A DNA stretch of 64,000 bases from Candidatus Tumulicola scandinaviensis (GTDB lineage Bacteria > Vulcanimicrobiota > Vulcanimicrobiia > Vulcanimicrobiales > Vulcanimicrobiaceae), in NCBI GenBank assembly GCA_003140835.1, contig PLLA01000091.1, positions 29,455 to 93,454 on the forward strand. Reading direction: 5' to 3'. Below, one piece after another: positions 15,292 through 24,046 of the stretch. Positions within the stretch are counted from its first letter, which is position 1, and every line of letters starts with the position of its first letter. The notes under the pieces are model-generated. The model saw only the letters and a list, made by a program, of their open reading frames with translations, did not search any database and had not been told where the DNA came from. The translations under genes and the position numbers were made by a program.

Positions 15292-16071
15292 TCATATGCA
15301 GATACTTTCGCGTTCGGCTTTGCGAGTAAGGAGTCGGCGGTGCGCACTTCTACGCAGGCCCTGCGCCCCGATGCAGATTTGGTGGGAACTGGGACCGACC
15401 GTCGTGCGCACGGCGATTAGCGCAGCATCGTCGCACCCGCGGCCCTTCTGGAAGACATACTGCGCGATGGCGTTAGCCGAATCCGATGCACGAAGGCCGT
15501 ACGCTAAGCGGCAACCCTCTACGAGTTCCATTTCGCCGCGCCGCGCGTTCCGATTGTGTTCGGTGATGCCGTCCGTGTATAAGACGATCAGCGCATCGCT
15601 CGGAACCGCTACCGCGTAGCTCGCGCAGCGGTGCTTGGCGAGCAGCCCCAGCGGCGGATCGGCGAGGTCGTGCGCCAGGAACGTGTGGCCGTCGGCGCTC
15701 ATCACCAGCGGCGGTGGGTGACCGGCGTTCGCGAATGTCAACGTTCTCAGCCGCACGTCCAGAATCGCAGCGATGGCAGTAACCATGACGCGCCCGCGCG
15801 CCCAAGCGGCGGAATTCGCGGTGGATAAGACTGTCGACGGATCGGCACTATCGTGCATCGCCAAAAAGATCGTTTCGCGCATGATTTCCATCGTTCCGGC
15901 GGCTGACTCACCATGACCCACAACGTCGCCGATCGTCAAAGCGATCTTATCGTCGGAGGTTGCAAACGCGTCGCACCAGTCGCCGCCGAGGCGCGCATCG
16001 TCTGCAGGCGAATTCGAGACGTCCGCGTTCCAGCATCCCCCAATCACACCAAAACATGTATCGTCCTTCAT
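15292..16071 (-). CDS. SpoIIE/PP2C-type serine phosphatase
   Basis: The 259-residue cytoplasmic protein is a single PP2C-like (SpoIIE) phosphatase domain. Metal-binding motifs are ARLGGDWCDAF (first aspartate), IGDVVGHG, LTFANAGHPPPLVM, VLYTDGITEH and GCDDAALIAVR. No sensor, receiver or membrane part is attached. Such proteins usually act in partner-switching, dephosphorylating an anti-sigma-factor antagonist, but no anti-sigma or antagonist gene is next to it. The last 25 or so residues are basic and may be run-on. The adjacent gene at 16094 is a tiny stress-type membrane protein in the same direction, which suits a general stress response. Confidence 0.85.
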   Translation of the reverse strand: MKDDTCFGVIGGCWNADVSNSPADDARLGGDWCDAFATSDDKIALTIGDVVGHGESAAGTMEIMRETIFLAMHDSADPSTVLSTANSAAWARGRVMVTAIAAILDVRLRTLTFANAGHPPPLVMSADGHTFLAHDLADPPLGLLAKHRCASYAVAVPSDALIVLYTDGITEHNRNARRGEMELVEGCRLAYGLRASDSANAIAQYVFQKGRGCDDAALIAVRTTVGPSSHQICIGAQGLRRSAHRRLLTRKAERESICI

Positions 16072-16093
16072 AGCACGTTCCAGCTCGGCGCGC

Positions 16094-16252
16094 TTACAGG
16101 CGCGCTCCCCTTCCCGTCAAGATATTCACCACGACGAGGATGACGACAACGACAAGAACGATGTGGATGAGGCCTCCGCCGACATGCAGCAGAAATCCGA
16201 GGAGCCAGACGACGACCAGAATGCAGATAATCGCCCAAAGGAGTCCAGCCAT
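16094..16252 (-). CDS. Small membrane protein, Lmo0937 family (DUF5670)
   Basis: This 52-residue protein has two helices, reading MAGLLWAIICILVVVWLLGF, then LLHVGGGLIHIVLVVVVILV and NILTGRG. This is the complete pattern of the small Lmo0937/DUF5670 family. I chose ATG 16252 because AAAGGAAG precedes it; an in-frame ATG at 16279 would add nine polar residues. Members are often stress-induced, but their function is unknown. It lies directly upstream of the SpoIIE phosphatase (22 bases) and may be co-transcribed with it. Confidence 0.8.
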   Translation of the reverse strand: MAGLLWAIICILVVVWLLGFLLHVGGGLIHIVLVVVVILVVVNILTGRGARL

Positions 16253-16405
16253 GACGTTGCTTCCTTTCTCTGTGCTCATGGAACGCCGCTAGAGCGCCGG
16301 TTGGGTGCCTGAGACAATCCTAGCCTCGGACTGGGAAAAAGATGTGAAGACCCTAGGATTGTCTCGTGAAGCCGGATGGCGTGGCCGGCGACAACTATCT
16401 TGGCC

Positions 16406-16627
16406 GGTATAAACGTCGCTTGGATCGAAGAGGCTTTGCTCCTCGACTTCTTCCAGGCGATTCGACTCCTTGCCAATATACGTCAGCGAATCTATCGCTA
16501 CGTGGCGATGGCCCAGGAGCCCGATGGTTTGCTTCTTGCACGGTGCGCCGGTCGAATCAGCACACTTCGCTTCGGGATGAAACTCGTACTCGCGCAGCAC
16601 GTCGCCATAGCTCTTGACACGCGCGCA
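16406..16627 (-). pseudogene. Remnant of a conserved hypothetical gene
   Basis: About 72 codons on the minus strand look like genuine coding sequence with no start and an abrupt end: VKSYGDVLREYEFHPEAKCA, then KQTIGLLGHRHVAIDSLTYI and GKESNRLEEVEEQS ... DPSDVYT. I recall this kind of segment from environmental proteins of unknown function. Upstream and downstream residues are antisense to, or outside, this block. It overlaps nothing else that is real. Confidence 0.35.
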
Positions 16628-16660
16628 GAAGCGAACGGGGCCGCGGGAAAAGGATGGTCT

Positions 16661-17637
16661 ATGCGAGCGCTTTATTCGATCGTTGTTGTCGTGCTGTCTG
16701 CGACGCTCGGCGCTTGTGCGCAGAACGGCGTTCAGTCCGGCCCCGTACCGACCCGCCCTTCCGTCGTGTCGCAACCGCGCGCAGGTTGGTTGTCGGTCGC
16801 GGCACGGGCAAAGAATACGCCGCTGTTGTATGTGAGCGCAGCCTTCGAGAGCGTCGTCGACATCTATCCAGAGTACGGAAAGAACGTGGCGCCGATCGGG
16901 CAGATTACTGACGGGATCGACGAACCGGAAGGGATGGCGGTCGATAGGCACGGGAACCTTTACGTCACTAATCCAGGCAACGGCGCTGGCAGCGGCACCA
17001 TCCGCGAGGCGGTACCAGCGCGAGCAAAACGTATTCTGCCGGCCTGCAAACTCCGATCAACGTCGCCGTAGGGTCGGACGGCGCGGTCTACGTTGCGTGT
17101 GACCTAATCGACGGAGGCTTTGTCGTCGAATATCCGCCGGGCAGCACGAGCCCATCGCGCACAATCTCGATGCCGGGCGTTGGCCCAAGCGGAATGGCTC
17201 TGGATGCGAGCAACAACCTCTACGTCGTCTTTCAGAGTCACGGCGTGTTCCGCGGCATCTTCAAGTACGCCCCGGGCTCCGGCTCGTTGAGCGGCACCAA
17301 CCTTGGCATCACCATGACTCAACCCGGACACCCGCACGGAATCGCTTTCGATCGCGCCGGCGACCTGCTGCTTGTGGCCGATGGGGCCCCCTCCGTACCG
17401 TCAGGCGTCTACGTGTACCCGCCGGGTTCGAAGACGTTCTCGAGAAGCATCACTGCGCGTCGCATGTTCGCACCGACCTGGCTGGCGTTCGACCAGCGTG
17501 GAGAGCGGCTTTTCGTGACTGATGGTCTTGATATTGGTGAGTACCGCTACTCCGATGGGAAGGCACTGACGTCGGAGAAACAAGGCGCCGCTGGCCAACC
17601 TTCCGGCGTTGCCTTTGATCCGCCGGAACGACTCTAA
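16661..17637 (+). pseudogene. Beta-propeller (NHL/SMP-30-like) lipoprotein with one frameshift
   Basis: The gene starts at 16661 with a lipoprotein signal (MRALYSIVVVVLSATLGACA). It continues with propeller-like repeats: LLYVSAAFESVVDIYPEYGK, then GIDEPEGMAVDRHGNLYVTN. Near 17000 the frame is lost; one base off it goes on as GGTSASKTYSAGLQTPINVA, then SDGAVYVAC, SGMALDASNNLYVV and GIAFDRAGDLLLVADGA to the stop at 17637. A single indel thus splits an otherwise complete protein of about 320 residues. It may be a true frameshift or a sequence error. Propeller lipoproteins of several kinds recur throughout this window. Confidence 0.7.
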
Positions 17638-17701
17638 ATTGAAAAAGGACCGCCTTTCACGATCCCCGCTGTAGCAATCGCTCCCGTCCCCGGCTTTTCG
17701 C

Positions 17702-17740
17702 AAATGTACGTGTAGCTTGTACGGATCGATCTGGTCGTCG
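17702..17740 (-). promoter_or_regulatory. Upstream element, copy A (direct repeat CGTACA-N7-CGTACA)
   Basis: This block of about 38 bases is nearly identical to one at 22233-22271. Read on the minus strand it contains CGTACA-AGCTACA-CGTACA, a direct repeat with a 13-base period. Copy B sits just upstream of the XRE-NB-ARC gene. Copy A has no intact gene behind it on the minus strand, so it may be a duplicated, orphan control region. Confidence 0.45.
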
Positions 17741-17906
17741 CCTTGCTTCAGCCGTAGGATCGCTCTATAGGGCCTGCGACGTCGAGCCCCGGGCCGAGGA
17801 ACGGCACTCTCACATACCGTGTGGGCCATCGTTCCTGGAAGATCAAATGCTGCGGGCTTTGCCCAATGACGGGGCGGCTACTTTACTTAAGAATGGGGTC
17901 ACAGCA

Positions 17907-19172
17907 ATGCGAATATTGTCCGTAATACTTTTCGGGATCGTCCTTGCAAGTTGCTCGCGCACGGGGGGCACGTCACTCGTCCCGACCGCCAACGGCTCAT
18001 CCTTAAACGTACCTTCCGGTTCGGAGTCCTCGCTCACTCGCCAGTCTAGCGGGAATCACGGCTACAAGCTCCTCTATGCCTTCAACGGGGGCACTGCCGA
18101 CGGCGAATACCCCTATGGGGAGCTCACTGCTTTGAACGGTAAGCTCTATGGCATGACGGCTGGAGGCGGCGCGGCGAACGGCGCTGTCTTCGAGCTGAGC
18201 AGGTCCGGCAAAGAAAAGGTGATCTACGCCTTCAAAGGCGGCGCGGACGGCGCGTATCCGGCGGCGGGCCTTCTCGCTGCAAACGGGGTGCTGTATGGCA
18301 CAACGGAGGGTGGCGGGGGAGGTCCGTGCGCTGGCTCTCCCTCTGGGTGCGGGACCGTCTTCGAGGTGAGCACGTCCGGCAAAGAACGTGTGCTCCACGC
18401 CTTCAATGGCGCTGACGGCGCGGTCCCGATAGCGACGCCAGTGCTTATGAACGGCAAGCTCTACGGCACCACGCAGACGGGCGGGGGCACTTCATGCGCC
18501 TCTGGTCGTGGGTGCGGAACCGTCTTCGAACTGAGCAAGTCAGGCAAGGAACGCGTGCTCCACGCCTTCACAAGCACCCCGGACGGAGCGAACCCCTATA
18601 GTGGCCTCCTCGCCTTGAACGGAAAGCTTTACGGCACCACGTTCGAGGGCGGTACGCCAGGCTTTGGGACCGTCTTCGAGGTGAGCTCGTCCGGCCACGA
18701 ACGCGTGGTCTACAGCTTCCTCAGCAAGGGCCAGGACGGCGAGAACCCGTACGCTGGCGTGATCGCCGTAAACGGCAAGCTGTACGGCACCACGCAGGCA
18801 GGCGGTACGGACCAAATCCACGGGACCGTCTACGAGGTTAGTCTGTCCGGCAAGGAACGCGTGCTCCATAGCTTCACAGGCGGCACTGACGGCTCGTATC
18901 CGGAAGGAGGCCTGTTCGCCGTGGCCGGCGTGCTCTACGGCACGACGTCCGGTGGCGGTCTCTATAATAGCAATACATGCTTCGCCAGCGGTTGCGGGAC
19001 TGTCTTTAAGGTAACCACGTCCGGTACGAAAAGCGTGCTTTACGCCTTCCAAGGCGGGGCGGACGGCAAGACCCCATATGCGAGCCTGATCGCTCTGCAC
19101 GACGCCCTGTATGGCACGACTGTGATCGGAGGCCCACTCAGCTTCGGCACGGTCTTCAAGATATTGCCCTAA
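17907..19172 (+). CDS. GloVer-repeat (TIGR03803-type) beta-propeller lipoprotein
   Basis: The 421-residue exported lipoprotein has the signal MRILSVILFGIVLASCSRTG with its lipobox cysteine. It is followed by about nine tandem units of the form LYGTT..GG....GTVFE.S.SGKE.VLYAF.GG.DG..P.AGL. The repeats start near residue 50 and fill the rest of the protein. This is the choice-of-anchor GloVer repeat, thought to build a beta-propeller at the cell surface; its function is unknown. The ATG at 17907 is chosen because it opens the signal peptide. A 3' fragment of a second such gene follows at 19361-19537, showing past duplication. Confidence 0.9.
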   Translation: MRILSVILFGIVLASCSRTGGTSLVPTANGSSLNVPSGSESSLTRQSSGNHGYKLLYAFNGGTADGEYPYGELTALNGKLYGMTAGGGAANGAVFELSRSGKEKVIYAFKGGADGAYPAAGLLAANGVLYGTTEGGGGGPCAGSPSGCGTVFEVSTSGKERVLHAFNGADGAVPIATPVLMNGKLYGTTQTGGGTSCASGRGCGTVFELSKSGKERVLHAFTSTPDGANPYSGLLALNGKLYGTTFEGGTPGFGTVFEVSSSGHERVVYSFLSKGQDGENPYAGVIAVNGKLYGTTQAGGTDQIHGTVYEVSLSGKERVLHSFTGGTDGSYPEGGLFAVAGVLYGTTSGGGLYNSNTCFASGCGTVFKVTTSGTKSVLYAFQGGADGKTPYASLIALHDALYGTTVIGGPLSFGTVFKILP

Positions 19173-19360
19173 TTCTTTGCGCAGCTGCGGACGGGCGCCG
19201 AGATTAATTGCCGAGCGACCGCCAGGGTGTGAATGGCGGCCGCTCATGATTACGAGTTCCCTGAGATATGAGCTAGTGCGTCACGCGTCTCAGACGCTGA
19301 CCTCCTCCAGCCGCTTCACGACGGCCGTTAGCATGTTGCTGTTCGCCTCTTCTCGCAGTT

Positions 19361-19537
19361 GGGACCGTCTTCAAGGTCAGCACGTCCGGTAAGGAAAGCG
19401 CAATCTACAACTTCGGGGGAGTCCCGGACGGCGGCTCCCCGGCTGGAAGCCTAATCGCTGTGGGCGGGGCGCTGTACGGCACGACGGTGGTCGGGGGCCC
19501 ACTCAACGATGGGACCGTCTTCAAGATATCGCCGTGA
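19361..19537 (+). pseudogene. 3' fragment of a second GloVer-repeat gene
   Basis: Fifty-eight codons in one frame read GTVFKVSTSGKESAIYNFGG, then GGSPAGSLIAVGGALYGTTV and GTVFKISP before a stop. This is the last one and a half repeats of a protein like the one at 17907 (which ends GTVFKILP). There is no start or signal peptide. The 188 bases between the two hold nothing recognisable. Confidence 0.7.
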
Positions 19538-19652
19538 TTTCTCGCGAGCCGAGCGGCGTTCTCAAAGCGCCGGCGTTAGCGACGCTGGCGCGACCGCTCG
19601 GCCGCCAGCCCTCCGTTGTGATGAAGATACAAGACGCCTCAGGGAACGACGA

Positions 19653-22202
19653 TCAAACCACTAAACGGAGCGCAAGCTCGACGGCCTCATCGTCGCTCAT
19701 CTCTGCGCCGCTGCTCATGAATTCCGTGACTTCGCCCAGTCCTAACGCATCAACTAAACAAGCCATCGCACGGTCAACGTCCCTTTGGTCGGTTGGCCAC
19801 CGAAGAGCCCCCTCGGCCGTCAGGCGGGCATCCGCGTATCCAAGGAGTTGCACAGCGCACGTTCGCTCTCCGCGTGCGCTTTCCGGACTCTCGTTCGGAG
19901 CCAGTGCCGCGACGGCCGCCAAACGACGCACGGCGTGGATAGCGTTCGCTGGTGCATCAGCTACGGTCTGGAGCGCCACATTCAGCGACTCGAAAGCGCG
20001 AGTACGTGCCTCGTCAAAGCGATCGAGCGCAGTTAAGAATGTCGCCTCATTGGATAGACACTCAGCGAGATAAGCGTGTCGCCAGGCCCGAAGCACCGGA
20101 AGTACGCGCGCAGAGCGTTTAAGGGCGGAGTGTACGTCGCCGAGCCCAAACTCTTGTTCGGCCAAATTCATCCCGCAGATTGCAGCGCCTAGTCCGTCAC
20201 CTTCGGTTTGGAACATCCGCAAGGCTTCGACATGGAGCGAGCGCCCTTCGGAATAGTCTCCCTTCGCGAGATGCACGTTTCCGAGCGTGTCTTTCACGAG
20301 AGCCAGAAGCCGGCGATCATCAAGCTCGCCCACGGATATGCTAGCCTGTTGGGCCAGCGCCTCCGCTTCATCAACGCGTCCCAATTTTAGCAGGATCATG
20401 GCCGCACTCAGTTGGCTAGCTGCGATCTCCGATGAGTCCCCGAACTCGCACAGAATTGCCGTCTCGCGACGGTTTGCCGCCAGCGCTCGATCGAACTCGT
20501 GACACTGTTCCAGGTGACCAGCTAGCCGGCGCTCGAGCAAGGCGATCGTCTTAGGTGACGTGCTAGCGCTCGAGGCATCCAGCGCAATCTGCAACCAGCG
20601 CAACGGCTCTGCGATTTGCGATCCCCAGATCCTCGTGGAGACGAGACGCTGTCCCAGCGCTACATTTCCGCGTGCGCCAAACGACCATGCTGCGGCAGCA
20701 CTGAAGTTCGCCTGCTCGCGCTCTACTGCATCAAGAAAGGCGCTGACGTCATCAAGGTTACGTGAGTTGTTGGCCGAAAGGCGCAGTTTCTCGAAGCGAA
20801 GGGCAAGTTCCAAATATGCTGCCGCGTGGCGGCCGGCAATCATCTCTGTTTCACCGCGCCTACGCAGCTTGTCTCGGCCATACTGCCGTGAAGACTCCAA
20901 GAGCCGGTAGCGCGTTTCTTCTCCAATCTCTTCCGAGACGACCAGTGACTTGTCGACGAGCGACGCGAGCAGTTTCAATATGTCTGCTTCCTCAATGCGC
21001 TCGCCCGCACATACTGCAATTACCGTCTCCAGCGTGCACGCTCCCGCGAACGCCGACAGTCGATCGAACAAGAGCTGTTCGAGTGGAAGGAGCAACTCGT
21101 AGCTCCAAGACAGCGTCGCCTCCATCGTTTGCTGCCGTGACGGCGCGGTGCGATCGCCCTCGCTGAGGATGCGAAACCGATCGTCCAGCAGGCGCGCCAA
21201 TTGGCGCGGGGCAAAAAGTTTCGCGCGCGCTGCTGCCAATTCGATCGCTAGCGGGATTCCGTCCAGCCTTCTGCAGATCTCGCCTACGTGCCCCGCGTTC
21301 TCATCGCTGAGGGTGAAGACGACACCGGACCCTTCCGCCCGATCCACGAACAGGGCGACCGCGGGGTAATGGGCTGCATCAAGCGCGTTCGCAAGGGGCT
21401 TTGCAGGATACGCCAACGGCGGCACGCGGTACGCCCATTCGCCGGCGACCTTCAAGGTCTCCTGACTGGTCGCCAGCACATGCACGCCCTTGCACTCGCG
21501 GAGAATGGCAAAGGCGACGCGCCACACTTCATCGATCACGTGCTCGCAGTTGTCCAAGACGAGTAGGAGCCGTCGACGCTTTAGGGAGTCGACGACTGTC
21601 TGAAGCAACTGTTGCTTCGGTGTCTCCCGCACGCCGAGGGCCCGCGCGATAGCACCGACGACTTGGCTGGTATCGCCGACCGGCGCTAACTCCGCCAGTC
21701 TCACGCCGTCCGGCCAGGTTGAGATGAGATTTTCTGCCACTTGGAGCGCGACGCGAGTCTTGCCGACACCGCCGACTCCCACCAGCGTGACGAGCCTGCG
21801 GGACCCGACCAAGGCGGCGACCTCGGCTACGACCTCGTCCCGCCCAACGAGGCTTGAGAGTTGTACCGGCAGCGTCGCACTGCTCTCTGCCGCAGGCCCA
21901 GGAAGCAGTTGCATGCGCGGGCGCTGTGGGCGCGCGGCAGCGGCAGCCATCAGTTCGCTTCGGTCGTCCGCCGACAACCGCAGAGCTTCGGCCAGCCGCA
22001 GCACGGTATCGCGGTGAGGGGCATGGCGCGTTCCTCGCTCGAGCGTGCTAACCGTCGCGACGCCGATGCGCGCGCGCTCCGCCAAGCCTTCCTGCGAAAG
22101 CTCGGCCCTAATGCGATAGCGCCTAAGGGCCGCTCCAAAGGCCGCTTGGGTGCCGTCCGCAATCAGATTCAGCTCGGCGTCCGTCGCGCTAGGAGTTTGC
22201 AT
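19653..22202 (-). CDS. XRE HTH - NB-ARC ATPase - TPR regulator (STAND type)
   Basis: The 849-residue protein begins with an XRE-type HTH (about 20-75): FGAALRRYRIRAELSQEGLA ... GVATVSTLERGTRHAPHRDT. An NB-ARC/AAA ATPase follows (about 110-400) with Walker A LVGVGGVGKTRVALQ, Walker B RRLLLVLDNCEH and LPLAIELAAARAKL. The remainder is TPR-like helices (roughly 480-849). There is no C-terminal LuxR HTH. STAND proteins of this build are signal-gated switches acting as transcription regulators or, in some cases, defence proteins. The upstream element at 22233-22271 lies 31 bases before the start. No obvious target gene is adjacent; the ubiquitin-like operon lies 1.4 kb away in the same direction. 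Confidence 0.85.
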   Translation of the reverse strand: MQTPSATDAELNLIADGTQAAFGAALRRYRIRAELSQEGLAERARIGVATVSTLERGTRHAPHRDTVLRLAEALRLSADDRSELMAAAAARPQRPRMQLLPGPAAESSATLPVQLSSLVGRDEVVAEVAALVGSRRLVTLVGVGGVGKTRVALQVAENLISTWPDGVRLAELAPVGDTSQVVGAIARALGVRETPKQQLLQTVVDSLKRRRLLLVLDNCEHVIDEVWRVAFAILRECKGVHVLATSQETLKVAGEWAYRVPPLAYPAKPLANALDAAHYPAVALFVDRAEGSGVVFTLSDENAGHVGEICRRLDGIPLAIELAAARAKLFAPRQLARLLDDRFRILSEGDRTAPSRQQTMEATLSWSYELLLPLEQLLFDRLSAFAGACTLETVIAVCAGERIEEADILKLLASLVDKSLVVSEEIGEETRYRLLESSRQYGRDKLRRRGETEMIAGRHAAAYLELALRFEKLRLSANNSRNLDDVSAFLDAVEREQANFSAAAAWSFGARGNVALGQRLVSTRIWGSQIAEPLRWLQIALDASSASTSPKTIALLERRLAGHLEQCHEFDRALAANRRETAILCEFGDSSEIAASQLSAAMILLKLGRVDEAEALAQQASISVGELDDRRLLALVKDTLGNVHLAKGDYSEGRSLHVEALRMFQTEGDGLGAAICGMNLAEQEFGLGDVHSALKRSARVLPVLRAWRHAYLAECLSNEATFLTALDRFDEARTRAFESLNVALQTVADAPANAIHAVRRLAAVAALAPNESPESARGERTCAVQLLGYADARLTAEGALRWPTDQRDVDRAMACLVDALGLGEVTEFMSSGAEMSDDEAVELALRLVV

Positions 22203-22232
22203 GACTCAGGCGGCCCCGTCCTCATTTTCCGA

Positions 22233-22271
22233 AAATGTACGTGTAAATTGTACGGATCGGATCTGGTCGCC
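22233..22271 (-). promoter_or_regulatory. Upstream element, copy B (direct repeat CGTACA-N7-CGTACA)
   Basis: On the minus strand this reads CGTACA-ATTTACA-CGTACA followed by TTTTC, 31-69 bases before the ATG of the XRE-NB-ARC gene. Apart from two central bases, a one-base gap and one later substitution it matches copy A at 17702-17740. It is a plausible binding site for a dimeric regulator. Confidence 0.5.
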
Positions 22272-22458
22272 GACACCCGGTAGAAGCGTAGAATTGCGCA
22301 ATGCCTCCGGCAGGTCCAGAAATGGCTTATTCTTGTATTTCCTTTCGGTACTTCCTTATAGAAAGCCGTCAAAGATGCGGCGGCCAGTGGGGAGCCGGCG
22401 GTGAACGACATCGCCTGCGTTCCTCTTTGGCCAGGCGCTTGGCATCTTTGCGACGGCT

Positions 22459-22760
22459 GTGCTCACCGGTTGTAGCAGCCGGCTCGGCACCTTCCGCAGA
22501 CCTCTCCGTAGCCGATGCAGCAAGCCGCAGCGCCATCCGGGCGGGAAGCCGGTGGGCACGCTAACAGGCTTAGATGCGCCAACCGTGAGGGCTCCGACAA
22601 GGCCGGTGATGTGGCGCCGAAGGCGGAACGACCCCATGGAGGCGTTGAGCGATTCGGGCGATTACCCTCGGGCTGCTCCGTCGATCCGACGACCGGAAAT
22701 CTCGCCGCCGCCAGTGATCAGACGCCGAGCGCCGGGGCCGCCCTAGAGAAGTCCGAAGCT
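22459..22760 (+). pseudogene. Decayed beta-propeller lipoprotein of the GCSVDPTTGN type
   Basis: Fragments in two frames match the paralogues at 29492 and 39118: GGKPVGTLTGLDAPT in one frame, then HGGVERFGRLPSGCSVDPTT and GNLAAASDQTPSAG in another. These correspond to the SYPAGKP.GTLTGF and YGCSVDPTTGNLAV segments of the intact copies. Several frameshifts and a missing C-terminal half make it a clear relic. A possible lipobox (LTGCSS) is seen at the 5' end. Confidence 0.55.
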
Positions 22761-23641
22761 TGTCTTTCGGTAGCCCAATCGGATAGGCGTCTTGACGGGC
22801 CTTGCCCGATTTATTGGCCGAGGGGAGCGCTGAATCTTGACAATTGTGCGATCTTGGTCGGCCAACGCCAAAAGATCCGGAGAGTAGTTCTGTGACAACT
22901 TCGTACAACACCGGACCGGACGCATCCTACGAGTACAACGCCGAGAGTACTCGTGCAACGGGCGTGCAACAGAGGGGTTCGAAATGGATCGCCCCGGACA
23001 GTGTTGGCCAGGAACCAGGCACCGCAAAAAGCTCTATATTCTCGGACTTTTCAGTAGCCACACGGAACGGCTAGGACCGCTGGAAGGGAGTTCGAATCCC
23101 GCGGGGCTATCCGGTTCGTCCTCTTTTCACGGGCATTTCGATACGCATCAGCGGCTCGTGTAACATTTTTGCCTAATTCGAAGCCGCGCCACTTTCCTGC
23201 GGCCTTAACAGACCGGTGTGTCGAAGGGACGTCTGAGCAGATCCCCGATCCGGGTTCGACAAGCATTTCTGCGGCACCTGGAACATAGAAACTCGTGGAC
23301 CGGAAGATGCCGGGAAAGCGCGCCGTTCATTCGGACTTTGGCGTTTTATGTGGTTTTTTGGCGCGTCGTTTTTTGCGCCGAAATCACTTCGCATAAGATG
23401 CGTGTCAAGCTCCTAAGGGTCACTTCCGGCAGCTCCCCAGGCTCCTTCCCGGTAGACCTGCGGCGGCAGAAATTCAGCCTTGTTTTGGTCGGAGGTTGCG
23501 CCCCAGGAGGCAGTTATCTTTCCGGGCAGGTGAGGACGAAAGCGGACCGGCTTCCTAAGATCCGCCCGCTATATTACCACGTAGGAGGCCACTATTAACT
23601 CGCCTAGATGCTCGCATACTCCGTCTGTTGCAGATTCAGTC
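22761..23641. other. Long stretch without a gene; one hairpin and a tRNA-like T-arm
   Basis: I see no protein family on either strand. There is a perfect hairpin at 22929-22954. Near 23085-23101 a GAGTTCGAATCCC segment looks like a tRNA T-arm, but its stem pairs poorly and no D-arm or anticodon arm can be built. The stretch separates the propeller relic from the ubiquitin-like operon. Confidence 0.4.
22929..22954. repeat. Perfect 8-bp hairpin
   Basis: ACGAGTAC and GTACTCGT form an 8-bp perfect stem around a 10-base loop. No T-tract follows, so it is not an obvious terminator. Confidence 0.4.
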
Positions 23642-24046
23642 CTATCGTTGGTTTCGGTTGGACGCAAAAATGCGCTGTATTATCCGTAGTGCGCGCCGCC
23701 AGAACGGCATTGGCGCGTGGGCTCTTGGGTTGTCGTGTTTTCGGGCAAGGGCAATCATTTTGTCGGTGTACACACCAGCCCACCGCACGTGGCCACTCAC
23801 AATGAAGTAGTGCGATTTGCACGGGAACGAGCCGTTTCCGATCGATGGGCTAAGCGAGGGGCGTCCGTCTATCACTTTTAGCGTCCAGCGGTCCGGACGC
23901 AGGCCAGTAACTACTTCGAACCCGCATCCGCAAGCACAGAGATGCGAAGCGATTTCAAAGGCAGCTGAATGATAAAGAACGCCTGGCTGCAATTGCTCTG
24001 GAATCGCCCTCACCGCAGTGTAAACGAACGCGTCAGTTCGCTTCAC
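23642..24046 (-). CDS. DUF6527 protein of a ubiquitin-like operon
   Basis: The protein of about 134 residues has the DUF6527 landmarks: an N-terminal IPEQLQPGVLYHSAAFEIAS, then HLCACGCGFEVVTGL, then WTLKVIDGRPSLSPSIGNGS with FPCKSHYFIVSGHVRWAG. The HLCACGCG cysteines and the SIGN.SFPC.SHY block are the family core, and they suggest a metal site or a catalytic centre. In this family's usual setting it sits beside Ubl and E1/E2 genes, and it has been proposed to act on Ubl conjugates. The start is taken as GTG 24046, overlapping the E1 gene by 14 bases. The last 25 or so residues are basic and not part of the core. Confidence 0.8.
   Translation of the reverse strand: MKRTDAFVYTAVRAIPEQLQPGVLYHSAAFEIASHLCACGCGFEVVTGLRPDRWTLKVIDGRPSLSPSIGNGSFPCKSHYFIVSGHVRWAGVYTDKMIALARKHDNPRAHAPMPFWRRALRIIQRIFASNRNQR

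Noticed and set aside
22777-23110. Possible tmRNA: a TTGACGGG-like 5' segment and a GTTCGAATCCC T-arm about 330 bases apart.
   Set aside because: No tag reading frame ending in an ALAA-like peptide was found, the acceptor ends do not pair properly and the T-stem has mismatches.
23053-23112. Possible tRNA ending in GAGTTCGAATCCCGCGGGGCTATCC.
   Set aside because: The T-stem pairs at only three of five positions, there is no D-arm or anticodon arm, and only about 55 bases lie between the best acceptor halves.
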